A program made the position numbers and the translations under genes. Of a stretch of 64,000 nucleotides of DNA, positions 8,430-17,123 are shown piece after piece. Below the pieces are notes generated by a model. The model did no database searches. It was not told where the DNA came from and saw only the letters and a program-made list of their open reading frames with translations. The DNA is from Streptomyces finlayi (GTDB lineage: Bacteria > Actinomycetota > Actinomycetes > Streptomycetales > Streptomycetaceae). Location of the stretch: NCBI RefSeq assembly GCF_014216315.1, contig NZ_CP045702.1, positions 6,510,001-6,574,000 of the forward strand. Reading direction: 5' to 3'. Every line of letters begins with the position of its first letter. Positions within the stretch are counted from its first letter, which is position 1.

Positions 8430-9644
8430 CTACAGGTACTTCTTGATCTCGCGGTGCGCCAGCGACCGCTGGTGGACCTCGTCCGGACCGTCGGCGAGCC
8501 GCAACGTCCTCGCGGAGGACCACAGTTCGGCGAGCGGGTAGTCCTGGCTGACCCCGCCCGCACCGTGCAGCTGCACCGCCTGGTCGAGGATGCCGACCAC
8601 CGCGCGCGGGGTGGCGATCTTGATGGACTGGATCTCGGTGTGGGCCCCCCGGTTGCCCACGGTGTCCATCAGCCAGGCCGTCTTCAGGACGAGCAGCCGC
8701 AGCTGCTCCACCGTCACCCGGGCGTCCGCGATCCAGTTCTGTACGACGCCCTGCTGGGCCAGCGGCTTGCCGAAGGCCGTACGGGACACGGCCCGGCGGC
8801 ACATCAGCTCGATGGCGCGCTCCGCCATCCCGATGAGCCGCATGCAGTGGTGGATTCGGCCGGGGCCCAGCCGCGCCTGGGCGATGGCGAAGCCACCGCC
8901 CTCCTCGCCGATCAGGTTCGACGCGGGGACCCGCACGTCGTTGAACACGATCTCGGCGTGACCGCCGTGGGAGTGGTCCTCGTAGCCGTACACCTGCATC
9001 GCGCGGCGCACTTCGAGTCCCGGGGTGTCGCGCGGGACGAGGATCTGCGACTGCTGGCGGCGGATGTCCGCGCCGTCGGGGTCCGTCTTGCCCATCACGA
9101 TGAAGACCCTGCAGTCCGGGTTCATCGCCCCGGAGATGAACCACTTGCGCCCGTTGATGACGTAGTCGTCTCCGTCCCGGGTGATCCGGGTCTCGATGTT
9201 CGTCGCGTCCGACGAGGCCACCTCCGGCTCCGTCATCGCGAACGCGGACCGGATCTCCCCGGCGAGCAGCGGCTCGAGCCACTGCTTCTTCTGCTCGTCG
9301 GTGCCGAACTGGAAGAGCACCTCCATGTTCCCGGTGTCCGGCGCCGCGCAGTTCAGCGCGGTCGGCGCCAACTGCGGGCTGCGGCCCAGGATCTCGGCCA
9401 GCGGGGCGTACTGGAGGTTGGTCAGCCCGGCACCGTACCCGGCGTCCGGGAGGAAGAGGTTCCACAGGCCCTGCCTGCGCGCCTCGGCCTTCAGGTCCTC
9501 GACGATCCGCGGGGTGTCCCACGGGGACGCGAGTTCCGCGCGCTGCTCCTCGGCGGTCTTCTCGGCCGGGTACACGTGCTCGTCCATGAAGGTGAGCAGC
9601 GTGGTGCGCAGCTCCTCGGTACGGGCGTCGAATGCGAAGTCCAT
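8430..9644 (-). CDS. Acyl-CoA dehydrogenase
   Basis: 404 aa flavoprotein. The family blocks FAMTEPEVASSDATNIETRI, GRKWFISGAMNPDCRVFIVMGKT and a C-terminal GAGGVSQDYPLAELW with RTLRLADGPDEVHQRSLA are visible. The length and the ...HGAGGVSQD... block fit the ACAD10/11-like group that is often paired with APH-type kinases. Such a kinase lies directly upstream with an 8-bp gap, so the two form an operon reading leftwards from 10675. The likely role is oxidation of an unusual, perhaps hydroxylated, acyl-CoA. Regulation is probably through the operator at 10716-10733. Confidence 0.92.
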   Translation of the reverse strand: MDFAFDARTEELRTTLLTFMDEHVYPAEKTAEEQRAELASPWDTPRIVEDLKAEARRQGLWNLFLPDAGYGAGLTNLQYAPLAEILGRSPQLAPTALNCAAPDTGNMEVLFQFGTDEQKKQWLEPLLAGEIRSAFAMTEPEVASSDATNIETRITRDGDDYVINGRKWFISGAMNPDCRVFIVMGKTDPDGADIRRQQSQILVPRDTPGLEVRRAMQVYGYEDHSHGGHAEIVFNDVRVPASNLIGEEGGGFAIAQARLGPGRIHHCMRLIGMAERAIELMCRRAVSRTAFGKPLAQQGVVQNWIADARVTVEQLRLLVLKTAWLMDTVGNRGAHTEIQSIKIATPRAVVGILDQAVQLHGAGGVSQDYPLAELWSSARTLRLADGPDEVHQRSLAHREIKKYL

Positions 9645-9652
9645 GGGGTAAC

Positions 9653-10675
9653 TCAGCCTTCCTGGAGGGTGGTGAGGCCGTGCTGGATGAAGACGGGGAC
9701 GAGTTCACCGATGCGGTCGAAGCCGGCGCCGACGGTCTGGCCCAGGGTGTAGCGGTAGTGGATGCCCTCCAGGATCACGGCGAGCTTGAACCAGGCGAAG
9801 GCCGTGTACCAGGAGATGGCGGAGGTGTCGCGTCCGGAGCGGGTGGCGTAGCGCTCGATCAGTTCCGCGGGCGTGGGATGACCGGCCGCGCCGCTCGTGG
9901 TGGACACGGGGGACCTGGGCAGGTCGAGGTCGGAGCTGTACATCACCAGCAGGCCGAGGTCGGTCAGCGGGTCGCCGAGGGTCGACATCTCCCAGTCGAG
10001 GACGGCCTTGATCCCGTCGTCTGCACCGATCAGGACGTTGTCCAGGCGGTAGTCGCCGTGCACGACGGTCGGCGCGGGGGAGTCGGGCAGCGCGCGGCCC
10101 AGCGCGGCGTGCAGCTCGTCGATCCCCGCCAGTTCGCGGTTGCGTGAGGCGTCCAGTTGCTTGCCCCAGCGGCGCAGCTGGCGGTCCAGGAAGCCGTCCG
10201 GGCGGCCGAAGTCGCCGAGCCCCACGGACTCGGGGTCCACGGCGTGCAGGTCCACCAGGGTGTCGACGAGGCCCAGGACCGCGGCCCGGGTGCGGGCGGC
10301 GCCGAGCGGAGCGAGCTGCTCGGCGGTACGGAAGGGGGTCCCCTCGACGTACTCCATGACGTAGAACGTCGATCCGATGACCGACACGTCCTCGCAGAGC
10401 AGCACCGGCTCGGGTACCGGCACGGCGGTGGGGTACAGGGCGCTGATCACCCGGTGTTCGCGCTTCATGTCGTGCGCGGTGGCCAGGACGTGGCCGAGCG
10501 GGGGCCTGCGGACGACCCACCGGCGGGTCCCGTCGCTGACGACGTACGTCAGGTTCGAGCGCCCGCCCTCGATCAGCCGGGCTTCGAGCGGTCCGCTCAC
10601 CAGCCCCGGCCGCTCGCGGTCGAGATAGCCGCGCAGCAGCCCGGGGTCGAGACCTGGCGGGTGGACTGAGCTCAT
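9653..10675 (-). CDS. APH-like phosphotransferase paired with acyl-CoA dehydrogenase
   Basis: 340 aa from an ATG at 10673-10675 with a strong GGAGGTG ribosome site. It has kinase features of the aminoglycoside-phosphotransferase fold: the ATP-binding lysine region RRWVVRRPPLG, the hinge FYVMEYVEG, the catalytic loop HGDYRLDNVLI and the metal-binding VLDWEMSTLGDPLTDLG. In human ACAD10/11 this domain is fused to an acyl-CoA dehydrogenase and phosphorylates 4-hydroxyacyl-CoAs. Here the same pair is split into two adjacent genes. Antibiotic resistance is unlikely. The upstream frame to 10837 is not needed. Confidence 0.88.
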   Translation of the reverse strand: MSSVHPPGLDPGLLRGYLDRERPGLVSGPLEARLIEGGRSNLTYVVSDGTRRWVVRRPPLGHVLATAHDMKREHRVISALYPTAVPVPEPVLLCEDVSVIGSTFYVMEYVEGTPFRTAEQLAPLGAARTRAAVLGLVDTLVDLHAVDPESVGLGDFGRPDGFLDRQLRRWGKQLDASRNRELAGIDELHAALGRALPDSPAPTVVHGDYRLDNVLIGADDGIKAVLDWEMSTLGDPLTDLGLLVMYSSDLDLPRSPVSTTSGAAGHPTPAELIERYATRSGRDTSAISWYTAFAWFKLAVILEGIHYRYTLGQTVGAGFDRIGELVPVFIQHGLTTLQEG

Positions 10676-10715
10676 GGTGCGCACCTCCGGGGCGACAGTA
10701 CGGTCGGTGCCCATG

Positions 10716-10733
10716 ATGCCGACCAGTCGGTAT
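10716..10733. promoter_or_regulatory. Second copy of the ATACCGACTGGT operator
   Basis: On the minus strand this reads ATACCGACTGGTCGGCAT, an ACCGAC-TG-GTCGGC inverted repeat. It shares its first 12 bases exactly with 3678-3689. It lies about 45 bp upstream of the APH/acyl-CoA dehydrogenase operon start. Confidence 0.6.
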
Positions 10734-10839
10734 GTCGTCCAGTGAACTCCCGTAATCGGTTGGCCCGAACTCGCCCCGGCCCGACGGAATCCGTGACTGA
10801 ACCCTGGCGCTCGGCCGCATGCATGAATAGAGTTCATGT

Positions 10840-12129
10840 ATGGATACAGTCCTGCTGATCGACGAAGTCCGCCTCACTCCGATCCTCATAGCCGATCCGC
10901 CGCTCCTCAACACGCAGGGCGTCCACCAGCCGTACACCCCGCGTCTCGTCGTGGAAGTCGTCACGCGCGGCGGGGTCACGGGCATCGGAGAGACGTACGG
11001 CGACGGCAAGTACCTCGAACTCGCCCGGCCGCTGGCCGAGGCCCTGCCCGGCCGCCCGGTCAGTGATGTGAACGGCCTCTTCGCCCTCGCCGACGAGGTG
11101 TGCGGGGGTTCACGCGCCGCCGACGAGCGGGTCGACGCCGGAGGGCTGCGCGGCGCCCAGACCGTGGACAAACTGCGGCTCTCCGTCGTCTCCGGCTTCG
11201 AGGTCGCCTGCCTCGACGCGCTCGGCAAGACGCTCGGGCTGCCCGTGCACGCCCTGCTCGGCGGCAAGCTCCGGGACTCCGTCGAGTACAGCGCCTACCT
11301 CTTCTACCGCTGGGCCGCGCACCCCGGGGCCGACGAGCGGGACGACTGGGGCGCGGCGCTCGATCCGGCCGGCGTCGTCGGCCAGGCACGGCGCTTCGCC
11401 CGGGACCACGGCTTCTCCTCCTTCAAACTCAAGGGCGGTGTCTTCGAACCCGACCGGGAGATCGCCGCGATCCGCGCGCTCGCGGAGGCGTTCCCCGGGC
11501 AGCCGCTGCGTCTGGACCCCAACGGAGCCTGGTCGGTCGAGACCTCGCTGTACGTGGCGGACCAGCTGAAGGGCGTACTCGAGTATCTGGAGGACCCGGC
11601 GAGCGGTACGGACGCCATGGCCGCCGTCTCCGCGGGCACGGACGTGCCGCTGGCCACGAACATGTGCGTCACGACGCTCGCCGAACTTCCCGACGCCTTC
11701 GCCCGCGACGCGGTACAGGTCGTCCTCTGCGACCACCACTACTGGGGCGGACTGCACCGCACCCGGGAGCTCGCCGCGATCTGCCGCACGTACGGTGTCG
11801 GCCTGTCCATGCACTCCAACACCCATCTGGGCATCAGCCTCGCCGCGATGACCCACGTCGCGGCCACCGTGCCCAACCTCGACCACGCCTGCGACAGCCA
11901 CTACCCGTGGCAGACCGAGGACGTCATCACCGCCCGCCATGTCTTCGAGGGCGGCAGGCTGACGGTCTCCGACGCCCCGGGCCTCGGCGTCGAACTGGAC
12001 CGCGAGCGGCTCGCCGCCCTGCACCGGCGCTGGCTCGACGACGACGGCAGGATGCGGGAGCGCGACGACGCGGCGGCGATGCGCGAGGCCGAACCGGAGT
12101 GGACGGCGCCGCCGGTCCCACGCTGGTGA
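10840..12129 (+). CDS. Glucarate dehydratase-like enolase-superfamily enzyme
   Basis: 429 aa. The N-terminal capping domain is followed by the barrel with the KxK base motif (FKLKGG), metal-ligand region RLDPNGAW, the EDP strand, CDHHYWGG and the MHSNTHLG block that marks the glucarate dehydratase subgroup. The predicted reaction is dehydration of D-glucarate or a related aldarate to a 5-keto-4-deoxy acid. The start ATG (10840) has almost no ribosome site, so translation may be leaderless or weak. No kdgD or aldolase gene is adjacent, so the pathway partners are elsewhere. The exact acid sugar is uncertain. Confidence 0.85.
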   Translation: MDTVLLIDEVRLTPILIADPPLLNTQGVHQPYTPRLVVEVVTRGGVTGIGETYGDGKYLELARPLAEALPGRPVSDVNGLFALADEVCGGSRAADERVDAGGLRGAQTVDKLRLSVVSGFEVACLDALGKTLGLPVHALLGGKLRDSVEYSAYLFYRWAAHPGADERDDWGAALDPAGVVGQARRFARDHGFSSFKLKGGVFEPDREIAAIRALAEAFPGQPLRLDPNGAWSVETSLYVADQLKGVLEYLEDPASGTDAMAAVSAGTDVPLATNMCVTTLAELPDAFARDAVQVVLCDHHYWGGLHRTRELAAICRTYGVGLSMHSNTHLGISLAAMTHVAATVPNLDHACDSHYPWQTEDVITARHVFEGGRLTVSDAPGLGVELDRERLAALHRRWLDDDGRMRERDDAAAMREAEPEWTAPPVPRW

Positions 12130-12172
12130 GGTCCGAGTTGCGACAACCCTGACCTGCGTCGATGGTCATGAG

Positions 12173-13108
12173 ATGAAGGCGATCAGCTACAGCAGGTACG
12201 GCTCGGCCGACGTCATGGAGTACGGCGACCGGCCCGACCCGAAGGTCGGCCCCGACTCGGTGCTGGTGAAGGTGCGGGCCGCGTCCGTCAACCCGGTCGA
12301 CTGGAAGGCCCGCGAGGGCTACCTCCAGTCCGGCCTGGAAGCCGTGTTCCCGGTGATCCCCGGCTGGGACGTCTCCGGAGTGGTCGTCCAACCGGGTTTG
12401 GCCGTCGACGAGTTCGCGGTGGGCGACGAGGTCATCGGCTACGTACGGGAGGACTTCCTCTCCCGGGGGACGTTCGCCGAGTACGTCGCCGCCCCCGTGC
12501 GCACCCTGGCCCGCAAGCCGCTGAGCCTCAGCTTCGAGGAGGCCGCCGGTCTGCCGCTCACCGGCCTCACCGCGTACCAGGTGCTCCACCGCACGCTGAG
12601 GATCCGCGAGGGCGAGACGGTGCTCGTCCACGCGGCGGCGGGCGGCGTCGGCTCGATGGCCGTGCAGCTCGCCCGGCACGCGGGCTGCCGGGTCATCGGT
12701 ACGGCCGGCCCGCACAACCACGACCACGTGCGCCAGCTGGGCGCGGAACCCGTCGAGTACGGCGAAGGGCTCACCGACCGGCTCCGGGCCCTGGCCCCCG
12801 AGGGCATCGACGCGGCCTTCGACACCGTCGGCGGCGACGCGCTGAAGGCCTCCGCGGACACGCTCACGCCCGACGGCCGCCTCGCCTCCGTCGCGGACTC
12901 CGAGGTGTTCTCCTACGGAGGAAAGTACGCCTTCGTCCGGCCCGACACCGCCGACCTCACCCACCTGGCGGAGCTGGCCGAACAGGGCATCGTGCGGGTC
13001 CATGTGGACCGGGTGTTCCCCCTCGAACTGGCCGCGGACGCCTACCGGCTCAACGAGGAGGGCCGCACCCGCGGAAAGATCATCGTCGCCGTGGAATGGG
13101 AGAGCTGA
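12173..13108 (+). CDS. Zinc-independent medium-chain NADP-dependent oxidoreductase (quinone reductase type)
   Basis: 311 aa. It begins MKAISYSRYGSADVMEYGD, continues with the GroES-like domain (VRAASVNPVDWKAREG ... GWDVSGVV), and has the NADP-binding HAAAGGVGSMAVQLAR near residues 153-168. There are no structural-zinc cysteines, which places it in the quinone oxidoreductase / enoyl reductase branch. It lies 43 bp after the glucarate dehydratase gene on the same strand, possibly co-transcribed. A ribosome site is poorly defined. The substrate is unknown; reduction of an electrophilic enone is typical. Confidence 0.85.
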   Translation: MKAISYSRYGSADVMEYGDRPDPKVGPDSVLVKVRAASVNPVDWKAREGYLQSGLEAVFPVIPGWDVSGVVVQPGLAVDEFAVGDEVIGYVREDFLSRGTFAEYVAAPVRTLARKPLSLSFEEAAGLPLTGLTAYQVLHRTLRIREGETVLVHAAAGGVGSMAVQLARHAGCRVIGTAGPHNHDHVRQLGAEPVEYGEGLTDRLRALAPEGIDAAFDTVGGDALKASADTLTPDGRLASVADSEVFSYGGKYAFVRPDTADLTHLAELAEQGIVRVHVDRVFPLELAADAYRLNEEGRTRGKIIVAVEWES

Positions 13109-13212
13109 GCGCCCGGACGAAGGCGGGACCGGCCGCTGCGGAGAGGTGAGCCGGGACGGGCGCGCCGACGGAGAGGCGGGGACGGGCCGCTGCGCGGAGG
13201 GGACGGTTCGCC

Positions 13213-13524
13213 TCAGAACAGCATGGCGGCCGCGAACACGGCCAGTGCGACCGCGCACGCGGCCGACGTCAGCGCGCTGCGCGGTGACATCGGCCGCGGT
13301 CTGGCCGCCGCCATGGACAACACCCGAAGGTGCGCCACCCGCAGAAACCCCAGCCACGCCAGCACACTCAGCGCCACCGCGACGAGCGCAGCCGGACCCG
13401 TCCCCTCGCTCAGCGCCTGCCGGCCCGCCAGCGTGGCGACCACAGTGCAGGACAGGGTGGTGCGGCGCCAGGCCAGTCTGGTCCGTTCCGGCTGGAGGCC
13501 GGGGTCCCGCTCGTCCGCAGGCAT
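13213..13524 (-). CDS. DUF202 membrane protein, second of a pair
   Basis: 103 aa. It starts MPADERDPGLQPERTRLAWRRTTLS, where the PERTxLAWxRT block is the DUF202 signature, then has three hydrophobic segments (about residues 25-45, 50-70 and 82-103). Its ATG overlaps the stop of the preceding DUF202 gene (TGATG), so the two are translationally coupled. DUF202 proteins are small inner-membrane proteins related to YidG/YidH. No function is established that I can name with confidence. Confidence 0.85.
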   Translation of the reverse strand: MPADERDPGLQPERTRLAWRRTTLSCTVVATLAGRQALSEGTGPAALVAVALSVLAWLGFLRVAHLRVLSMAAARPRPMSPRSALTSAACAVALAVFAAAMLF

Positions 13525-13916
13525 CAGGAGTCCCAGCCGAAGAGAAGCACCACCACCATCGCCAGGGCGGCGGCGGCGATCGCCAGACTCAGCAGGGTCG
13601 GGAAGCGGGAAACCGGCAGATCCTCGCCCCGGCGCATGGCCCGCTCGCACCTGACCCAGTGGTTGACCGCCCGCAGCGCACAGAGGACACCGGAGACGAG
13701 CAGTGCGAGCGCCAGACACGTCCGTACGCCCCAGGGCAGATCGGGCAGGAACTGGGCGACGGCGAAACCGCCGCCGATCAGCGCCAGCGCCGTACGGAGC
13801 CAGGCGAGGAAGGTGCGCTCGTTCGCGAGGGAGAAGCGGTAGTCGGGAGTGTCGCCCTCTTCGCGGAGCCGCTGCGGCGCGAACCACAACCGCAGACCCC
13901 GCACGATTTCGTTCAC
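13524..13916 (-). CDS. DUF202 (YidH-like) membrane protein, first of a pair
   Basis: 130 aa from a GTG at 13916 (VNEIVRGLRLWFAPQ), giving the normal YidH-like start; the frame is open further upstream but without family sequence. The signature DYRFSLANERTFLAWLRTALALIGGG is clear, and there are three transmembrane segments. It is coupled to the next, smaller DUF202 gene, so the two products may form a heteromer, as suggested by the common yidH-yidG pairing. The ribosome site is weak. Confidence 0.85.
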   Translation of the reverse strand: MNEIVRGLRLWFAPQRLREEGDTPDYRFSLANERTFLAWLRTALALIGGGFAVAQFLPDLPWGVRTCLALALLVSGVLCALRAVNHWVRCERAMRRGEDLPVSRFPTLLSLAIAAAALAMVVVLLFGWDS

Positions 13917-13960
13917 ACCCGGCACCCTATCCACCGCGCCGCCGCCGCTCCGGGCACGGC

Positions 13961-14506
13961 TCAGCGCGCCCGGAAGTCCCTCAGCCGACGGTACGTCTCC
14001 AGCCCGTCCGGGACCCACGTCCAGTCGCCGAGCCGCTGCTCCAGCTCCGCGTCGGTCAGGAAGGTGTGCCAGTCGACCTCCTCGGTCTGCGGACGCACCG
14101 GCAACTCGCACCGCACCTGGTAGACGTACGACCACCAGGTGTGGTGACCGCCCTCGTACAGGAACGTGAACAGCGGTTCGGGGCGGGGGAGCCCGGTGAC
14201 TCCCAGCTCCTCCTCGGCCTCGCGCAGGGCCGCCTCGTCGTAGGACTCGCCCGCGCCCACGACCCCGCCGACGAACATGTCGTAGTGCGAGGGGAAGACC
14301 AGCTTGGTGGCGGTCCTGCGGTGCACGAACAGCCGGCCCTGGGCGTCCCGCGCCTCGATGAAGACACAGCGGTGACGCAGACCCCGCGCGGTCGCTTCGC
14401 CGCGCGGCGCCTGCCCGACGACCTCGTCGTTCTCGTCGACGATGTCCAGGATCTCCTCAGCCGGGTCCATGCCTGGGTTCGCGCCGGGGGCTACGCCTGG
14501 GTTCAT
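13961..14506 (-). CDS. Nudix hydrolase
   Basis: 181 aa if started at the ATG 14504-14506, or 169 aa from the ATG at 14468-14470; neither has a good ribosome site. The Nudix box is intact: GVVGAGESYDEAALREAEEELGV (G-x5-E-x7-REUxEExGU). The upstream VDENDEVVGQAPRGEATARGLRHRC resembles the YfcD-like Nudix group. It would hydrolyse a nucleoside-diphosphate-linked substrate using Mg2+. Between the two candidate starts lies a short NPG-type repeat (NPGVAPGANPGMDP), which may be non-native leader. It diverges from the FAD dehydrogenase gene. Confidence 0.88.
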   Translation of the reverse strand: MNPGVAPGANPGMDPAEEILDIVDENDEVVGQAPRGEATARGLRHRCVFIEARDAQGRLFVHRRTATKLVFPSHYDMFVGGVVGAGESYDEAALREAEEELGVTGLPRPEPLFTFLYEGGHHTWWSYVYQVRCELPVRPQTEEVDWHTFLTDAELEQRLGDWTWVPDGLETYRRLRDFRAR

Positions 14507-14680
14507 GCCCCCATTCAACAGGAGGCCGCTCCTGCTGCCCCCGGCGTACATGAGGGTCGGACCGGTGTTCCAGCCGCCCTCGTACTCCACCGCAGGCCGC
14601 AGGCCCCGGACGGTTGACGTGGCAGCGGCCCGAACCCAAGATCTGACGCACGAGTAACTTGGTGACAAGGACGGAATGCC

Positions 14681-16375
14681 ATGGCGTACGACGCTGATGT
14701 GATCGTGATCGGGGCAGGGCTCGCGGGGCTGGTGGCGACCGCCGAGCTCGTCGACGCGGGACGTTCGGTGATCCTGCTCGACCAGGAACCCGAGCAGTCC
14801 ATCGGCGGTCAGGCCCACTGGTCCTTCGGTGGCCTGTTCCTCGTCGACTCGCCCGAGCAGCGCCGGATGCGGATCAAGGACAGCCACGAGCTGGCACTCC
14901 AGGACTGGTACGGCACCGCGGGCTTCGACCGCGCGGAGGACCACTGGCCACGGAAGTGGGCGGAGGCGTACGTGGACTTCGCGGCCGGGGAGAAGCGGTC
15001 CTGGCTGCATGCCCAGGGGATGCGGTTCTTCCCCGTCGTCGGCTGGGCGGAACGCGGCGGCTACGACGCCACGGGCCACGGCAACTCCGTGCCCCGCTTC
15101 CACATCACCTGGGGTACGGGCCCGGGGGTCGTCGCCCCCTTCGAGCGGCGGGTGCGCGAGGGCGTCGCCAAGGGCCTCGTCCGCTTCGCCTTCCGCCACC
15201 GGGTCACCGGCCTCGGCCGCTCGGCGGGGACGGTCGACACGGTCACCGGCGAGATCCTCGCACCGAGCGGCACCGGACGCGGCACCGCGAGCAGCCGCGA
15301 GGCGACCGGGATCTTCGAGCTGAAGGCCCAGGCGGTGATCGTCACTTCCGGCGGTATCGGCGGCAACCACGACCTCGTACGCTCCCAGTGGCCCGAACGG
15401 CTCGGCACCCCGCCGGAGAAGATGCTCTCCGGTGTCCCCGCCCACGTCGACGGGCTGATGCTCGGCATCGCGGAGGCAGCGGGCGCGCACCACATCAACC
15501 GCGACCGCATGTGGCACTACACCGAGGGCATCGAGAACTGGAACCCGATCTGGGCCAAGCACGGCATCCGTATCCTGCCCGGCCCCTCGTCCCTCTGGCT
15601 GGACGCCCGCGGCAAGCGGCTCCCGGTGCCGCTCTTCCCCGGCTTCGACACGCTCGGCACCCTCGACCACATCATGAAGTCCGGCCACGGATACACGTGG
15701 TTCGTCCTCGACCAGCGGATCATCGGCAAGGAGTTCGCGCTCTCCGGCTCCGAGCAGAATCCGGACCTCACCGGCAAGTCGATCCGCGACGTGATCGGCC
15801 GGGCCCGCGCCGACGTGCCGGCGCCCGTCAAGGCGTTCATGGACAAGGGTGTGGACTTCGTCGTCGAGAACGACCTCGGCGCCCTCGTGCGCGGAATGAA
15901 CGCGCTGACCGGCGACGGCCTCATCGACGAGGAGGAACTGCGCCGCGAGATCACCGCACGCGACCGGGAGATCGCCAACCCCTTCACCAAGGACCTCCAG
16001 GTCACGGCGATCCACGGGGCCCGCGCCTATCTGGGCGACAAGCTGATCCGTACGGCGAAGCCGCACCGCATCCTCGACCCGAAGGCGGGCCCGCTGATCG
16101 CGGTGCGCCTCAACATCCTCACCCGCAAGTCGCTGGGGGGCCTGGAGACGGACCTGTCCTCACGCGTCCTCGCGGCGGACGGCAGCCCTTCCCCGGACTC
16201 TCGGCTTCGCCCGAGCGGGGGAGACCCCATCCCCGGGGTGTACGCGGCGGGCGAGGCGGCCGGCTTCGGCGGTGGCGGAGTGCACGGCTACCGCTCGCTG
16301 GAGGGCACGTTCCTGGGCGGCTGCATCTTCTCGGGCCGGGTGGCGGGGCGCGCGGCGGCGGAGGCGGTGGGCTGA
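14681..16375 (+). CDS. FAD-binding dehydrogenase (fumarate reductase / KstD-like flavoprotein)
   Basis: 564 aa. The Rossmann FAD motif VIVIGAGLAGLVATAEL comes first, followed by GGQAHWSFGGLFLVDSP and the C-terminal FAD-closing block GVYAAGEAAGFGGGGVHGYRSLEGTFLGGC. This is the flavoprotein family of succinate dehydrogenase/ketosteroid dehydrogenase type, without its own iron-sulfur partner, so the electron acceptor is unknown. Residues 504-516 come from a 39-bp in-frame repeat insertion (16189-16227) in the loop before the last FAD motif. The family normally reads directly from ADGSP to IPGVYAAGE. The frame is intact, so the protein is probably still made. Confidence 0.88.
   Translation: MAYDADVIVIGAGLAGLVATAELVDAGRSVILLDQEPEQSIGGQAHWSFGGLFLVDSPEQRRMRIKDSHELALQDWYGTAGFDRAEDHWPRKWAEAYVDFAAGEKRSWLHAQGMRFFPVVGWAERGGYDATGHGNSVPRFHITWGTGPGVVAPFERRVREGVAKGLVRFAFRHRVTGLGRSAGTVDTVTGEILAPSGTGRGTASSREATGIFELKAQAVIVTSGGIGGNHDLVRSQWPERLGTPPEKMLSGVPAHVDGLMLGIAEAAGAHHINRDRMWHYTEGIENWNPIWAKHGIRILPGPSSLWLDARGKRLPVPLFPGFDTLGTLDHIMKSGHGYTWFVLDQRIIGKEFALSGSEQNPDLTGKSIRDVIGRARADVPAPVKAFMDKGVDFVVENDLGALVRGMNALTGDGLIDEEELRREITARDREIANPFTKDLQVTAIHGARAYLGDKLIRTAKPHRILDPKAGPLIAVRLNILTRKSLGGLETDLSSRVLAADGSPSPDSRLRPSGGDPIPGVYAAGEAAGFGGGGVHGYRSLEGTFLGGCIFSGRVAGRAAAEAVG
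16189..16227 (+). repeat. 39-bp hairpin-forming element inserted in frame within the FAD dehydrogenase gene
   Basis: Removing these 39 bases joins GGCAGCCC to CATCCCCGGG and restores the family sequence GSPIPGV. The element contains the stem CTCGG-CTTCGC-CCGAG followed by a purine-rich CGGGGGAGACC. It looks like the short hairpin repeats scattered between Streptomyces genes. It adds exactly 13 codons (SPDSRLRPSGGD and neighbours). No second copy was spotted in this window. Confidence 0.65.
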
Positions 16376-16413
16376 GCCGGCGCGCGGTCTGCGGCCGCGT
16401 TCTGTCCTCGACC

Positions 16414-16446
16414 GCCGGACGGGCTGGGCTTCCCGGCCCGTCCGGC
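16414..16446. terminator. 11-bp hairpin between convergent genes
   Basis: GCCGGACGGGC pairs perfectly with GCCCGTCCGGC across an 11-base loop. It lies between the convergent FAD dehydrogenase and ASCH genes. The sequence type (CGCCGGACGGGCTGG) is one I recall as a common Streptomyces intergenic hairpin. Confidence 0.7.
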
Positions 16447-16489
16447 CCCGTCCTCGGCCTCCGGCGCGACCTTCCCGTTCCCGCTTCCC

Positions 16490-16921
16490 TCACCGCGGAT
16501 CCAGCACCTCCACCACCCGGAACCGCTCGGCCACGATCATCGTGTCGTCGTCGACCGTGAACTCCGGATCGCCCAGGGCCTCCCGCATCTCCTCGCTGTG
16601 CCAGAACCGTTCGTGCGAGGCCCGCCACTCGGCGACCGTCGTGTACCCCTCGCCCTCGTCGGCGGCGTGCTGCGGGCCCACGTCACCGAGCCGCACCACC
16701 CGGACGTCCGTCACCTCGACGACGGCGACCTCCCGCCCGTCCGAGCCGATCAGCGCGGACCGCTCACCGACCGGGGGCAACTCCTCCTTCTCCACCTCGT
16801 ACTCGGCCAGCAGACCGGAGGTGGACACCTTGGCACCGGCGAGTACGGCGGCCACCAACTGGTCGCGCAGCGGCCCCGGGAAGCCGAAGAGGAGGGGTTT
16901 GAGAGGTTCGCGATTCTCCAT
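16490..16921 (-). CDS. ASCH-domain protein
   Basis: 143 aa from an ATG at 16919-16921. The ASCH core is recognised by the LLFGFPGPLRDQLVAAVLAGAKVSTSGLL start, the GERSALIGSDGREVAVVEVTDVRVVRLGDV strand pair, the EGYTTVAEWRASHERFW segment, and a final MIVAERFRVVEVL. ASCH domains fold like PUA domains and bind RNA or modified nucleotides; some bacterial members are nucleoside amidohydrolases. The gene stands alone, convergent with the FAD dehydrogenase and divergent from an unknown gene. Confidence 0.85.
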   Translation of the reverse strand: MENREPLKPLLFGFPGPLRDQLVAAVLAGAKVSTSGLLAEYEVEKEELPPVGERSALIGSDGREVAVVEVTDVRVVRLGDVGPQHAADEGEGYTTVAEWRASHERFWHSEEMREALGDPEFTVDDDTMIVAERFRVVEVLDPR

Positions 16922-17123
16922 GGCGTCAGTGTGGCACGCGTCACTCGGAGCACCCACAGCACCCGCGGTGAGCTGCGCGAATCTCTCCCGAACGGGACGC
17001 ATCCGGCCAACTGTGGGGGAAGTGAGCAGAGTTGGAGCAGGCCGCCCCTTGACTCGGAGCATTGCCTACCGCTTGGCTGTGCGCGATCATTTGCTCGCAC
17101 ATCGCGTCGAAAGAAGTCTGCGG

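Noticed and set aside
10675..10837. Upstream extension of the APH-like gene to 10837
   Set aside because: It would run through the operator and lacks family similarity. The ATG at 10675 has a strong GGAGGTG ribosome site.
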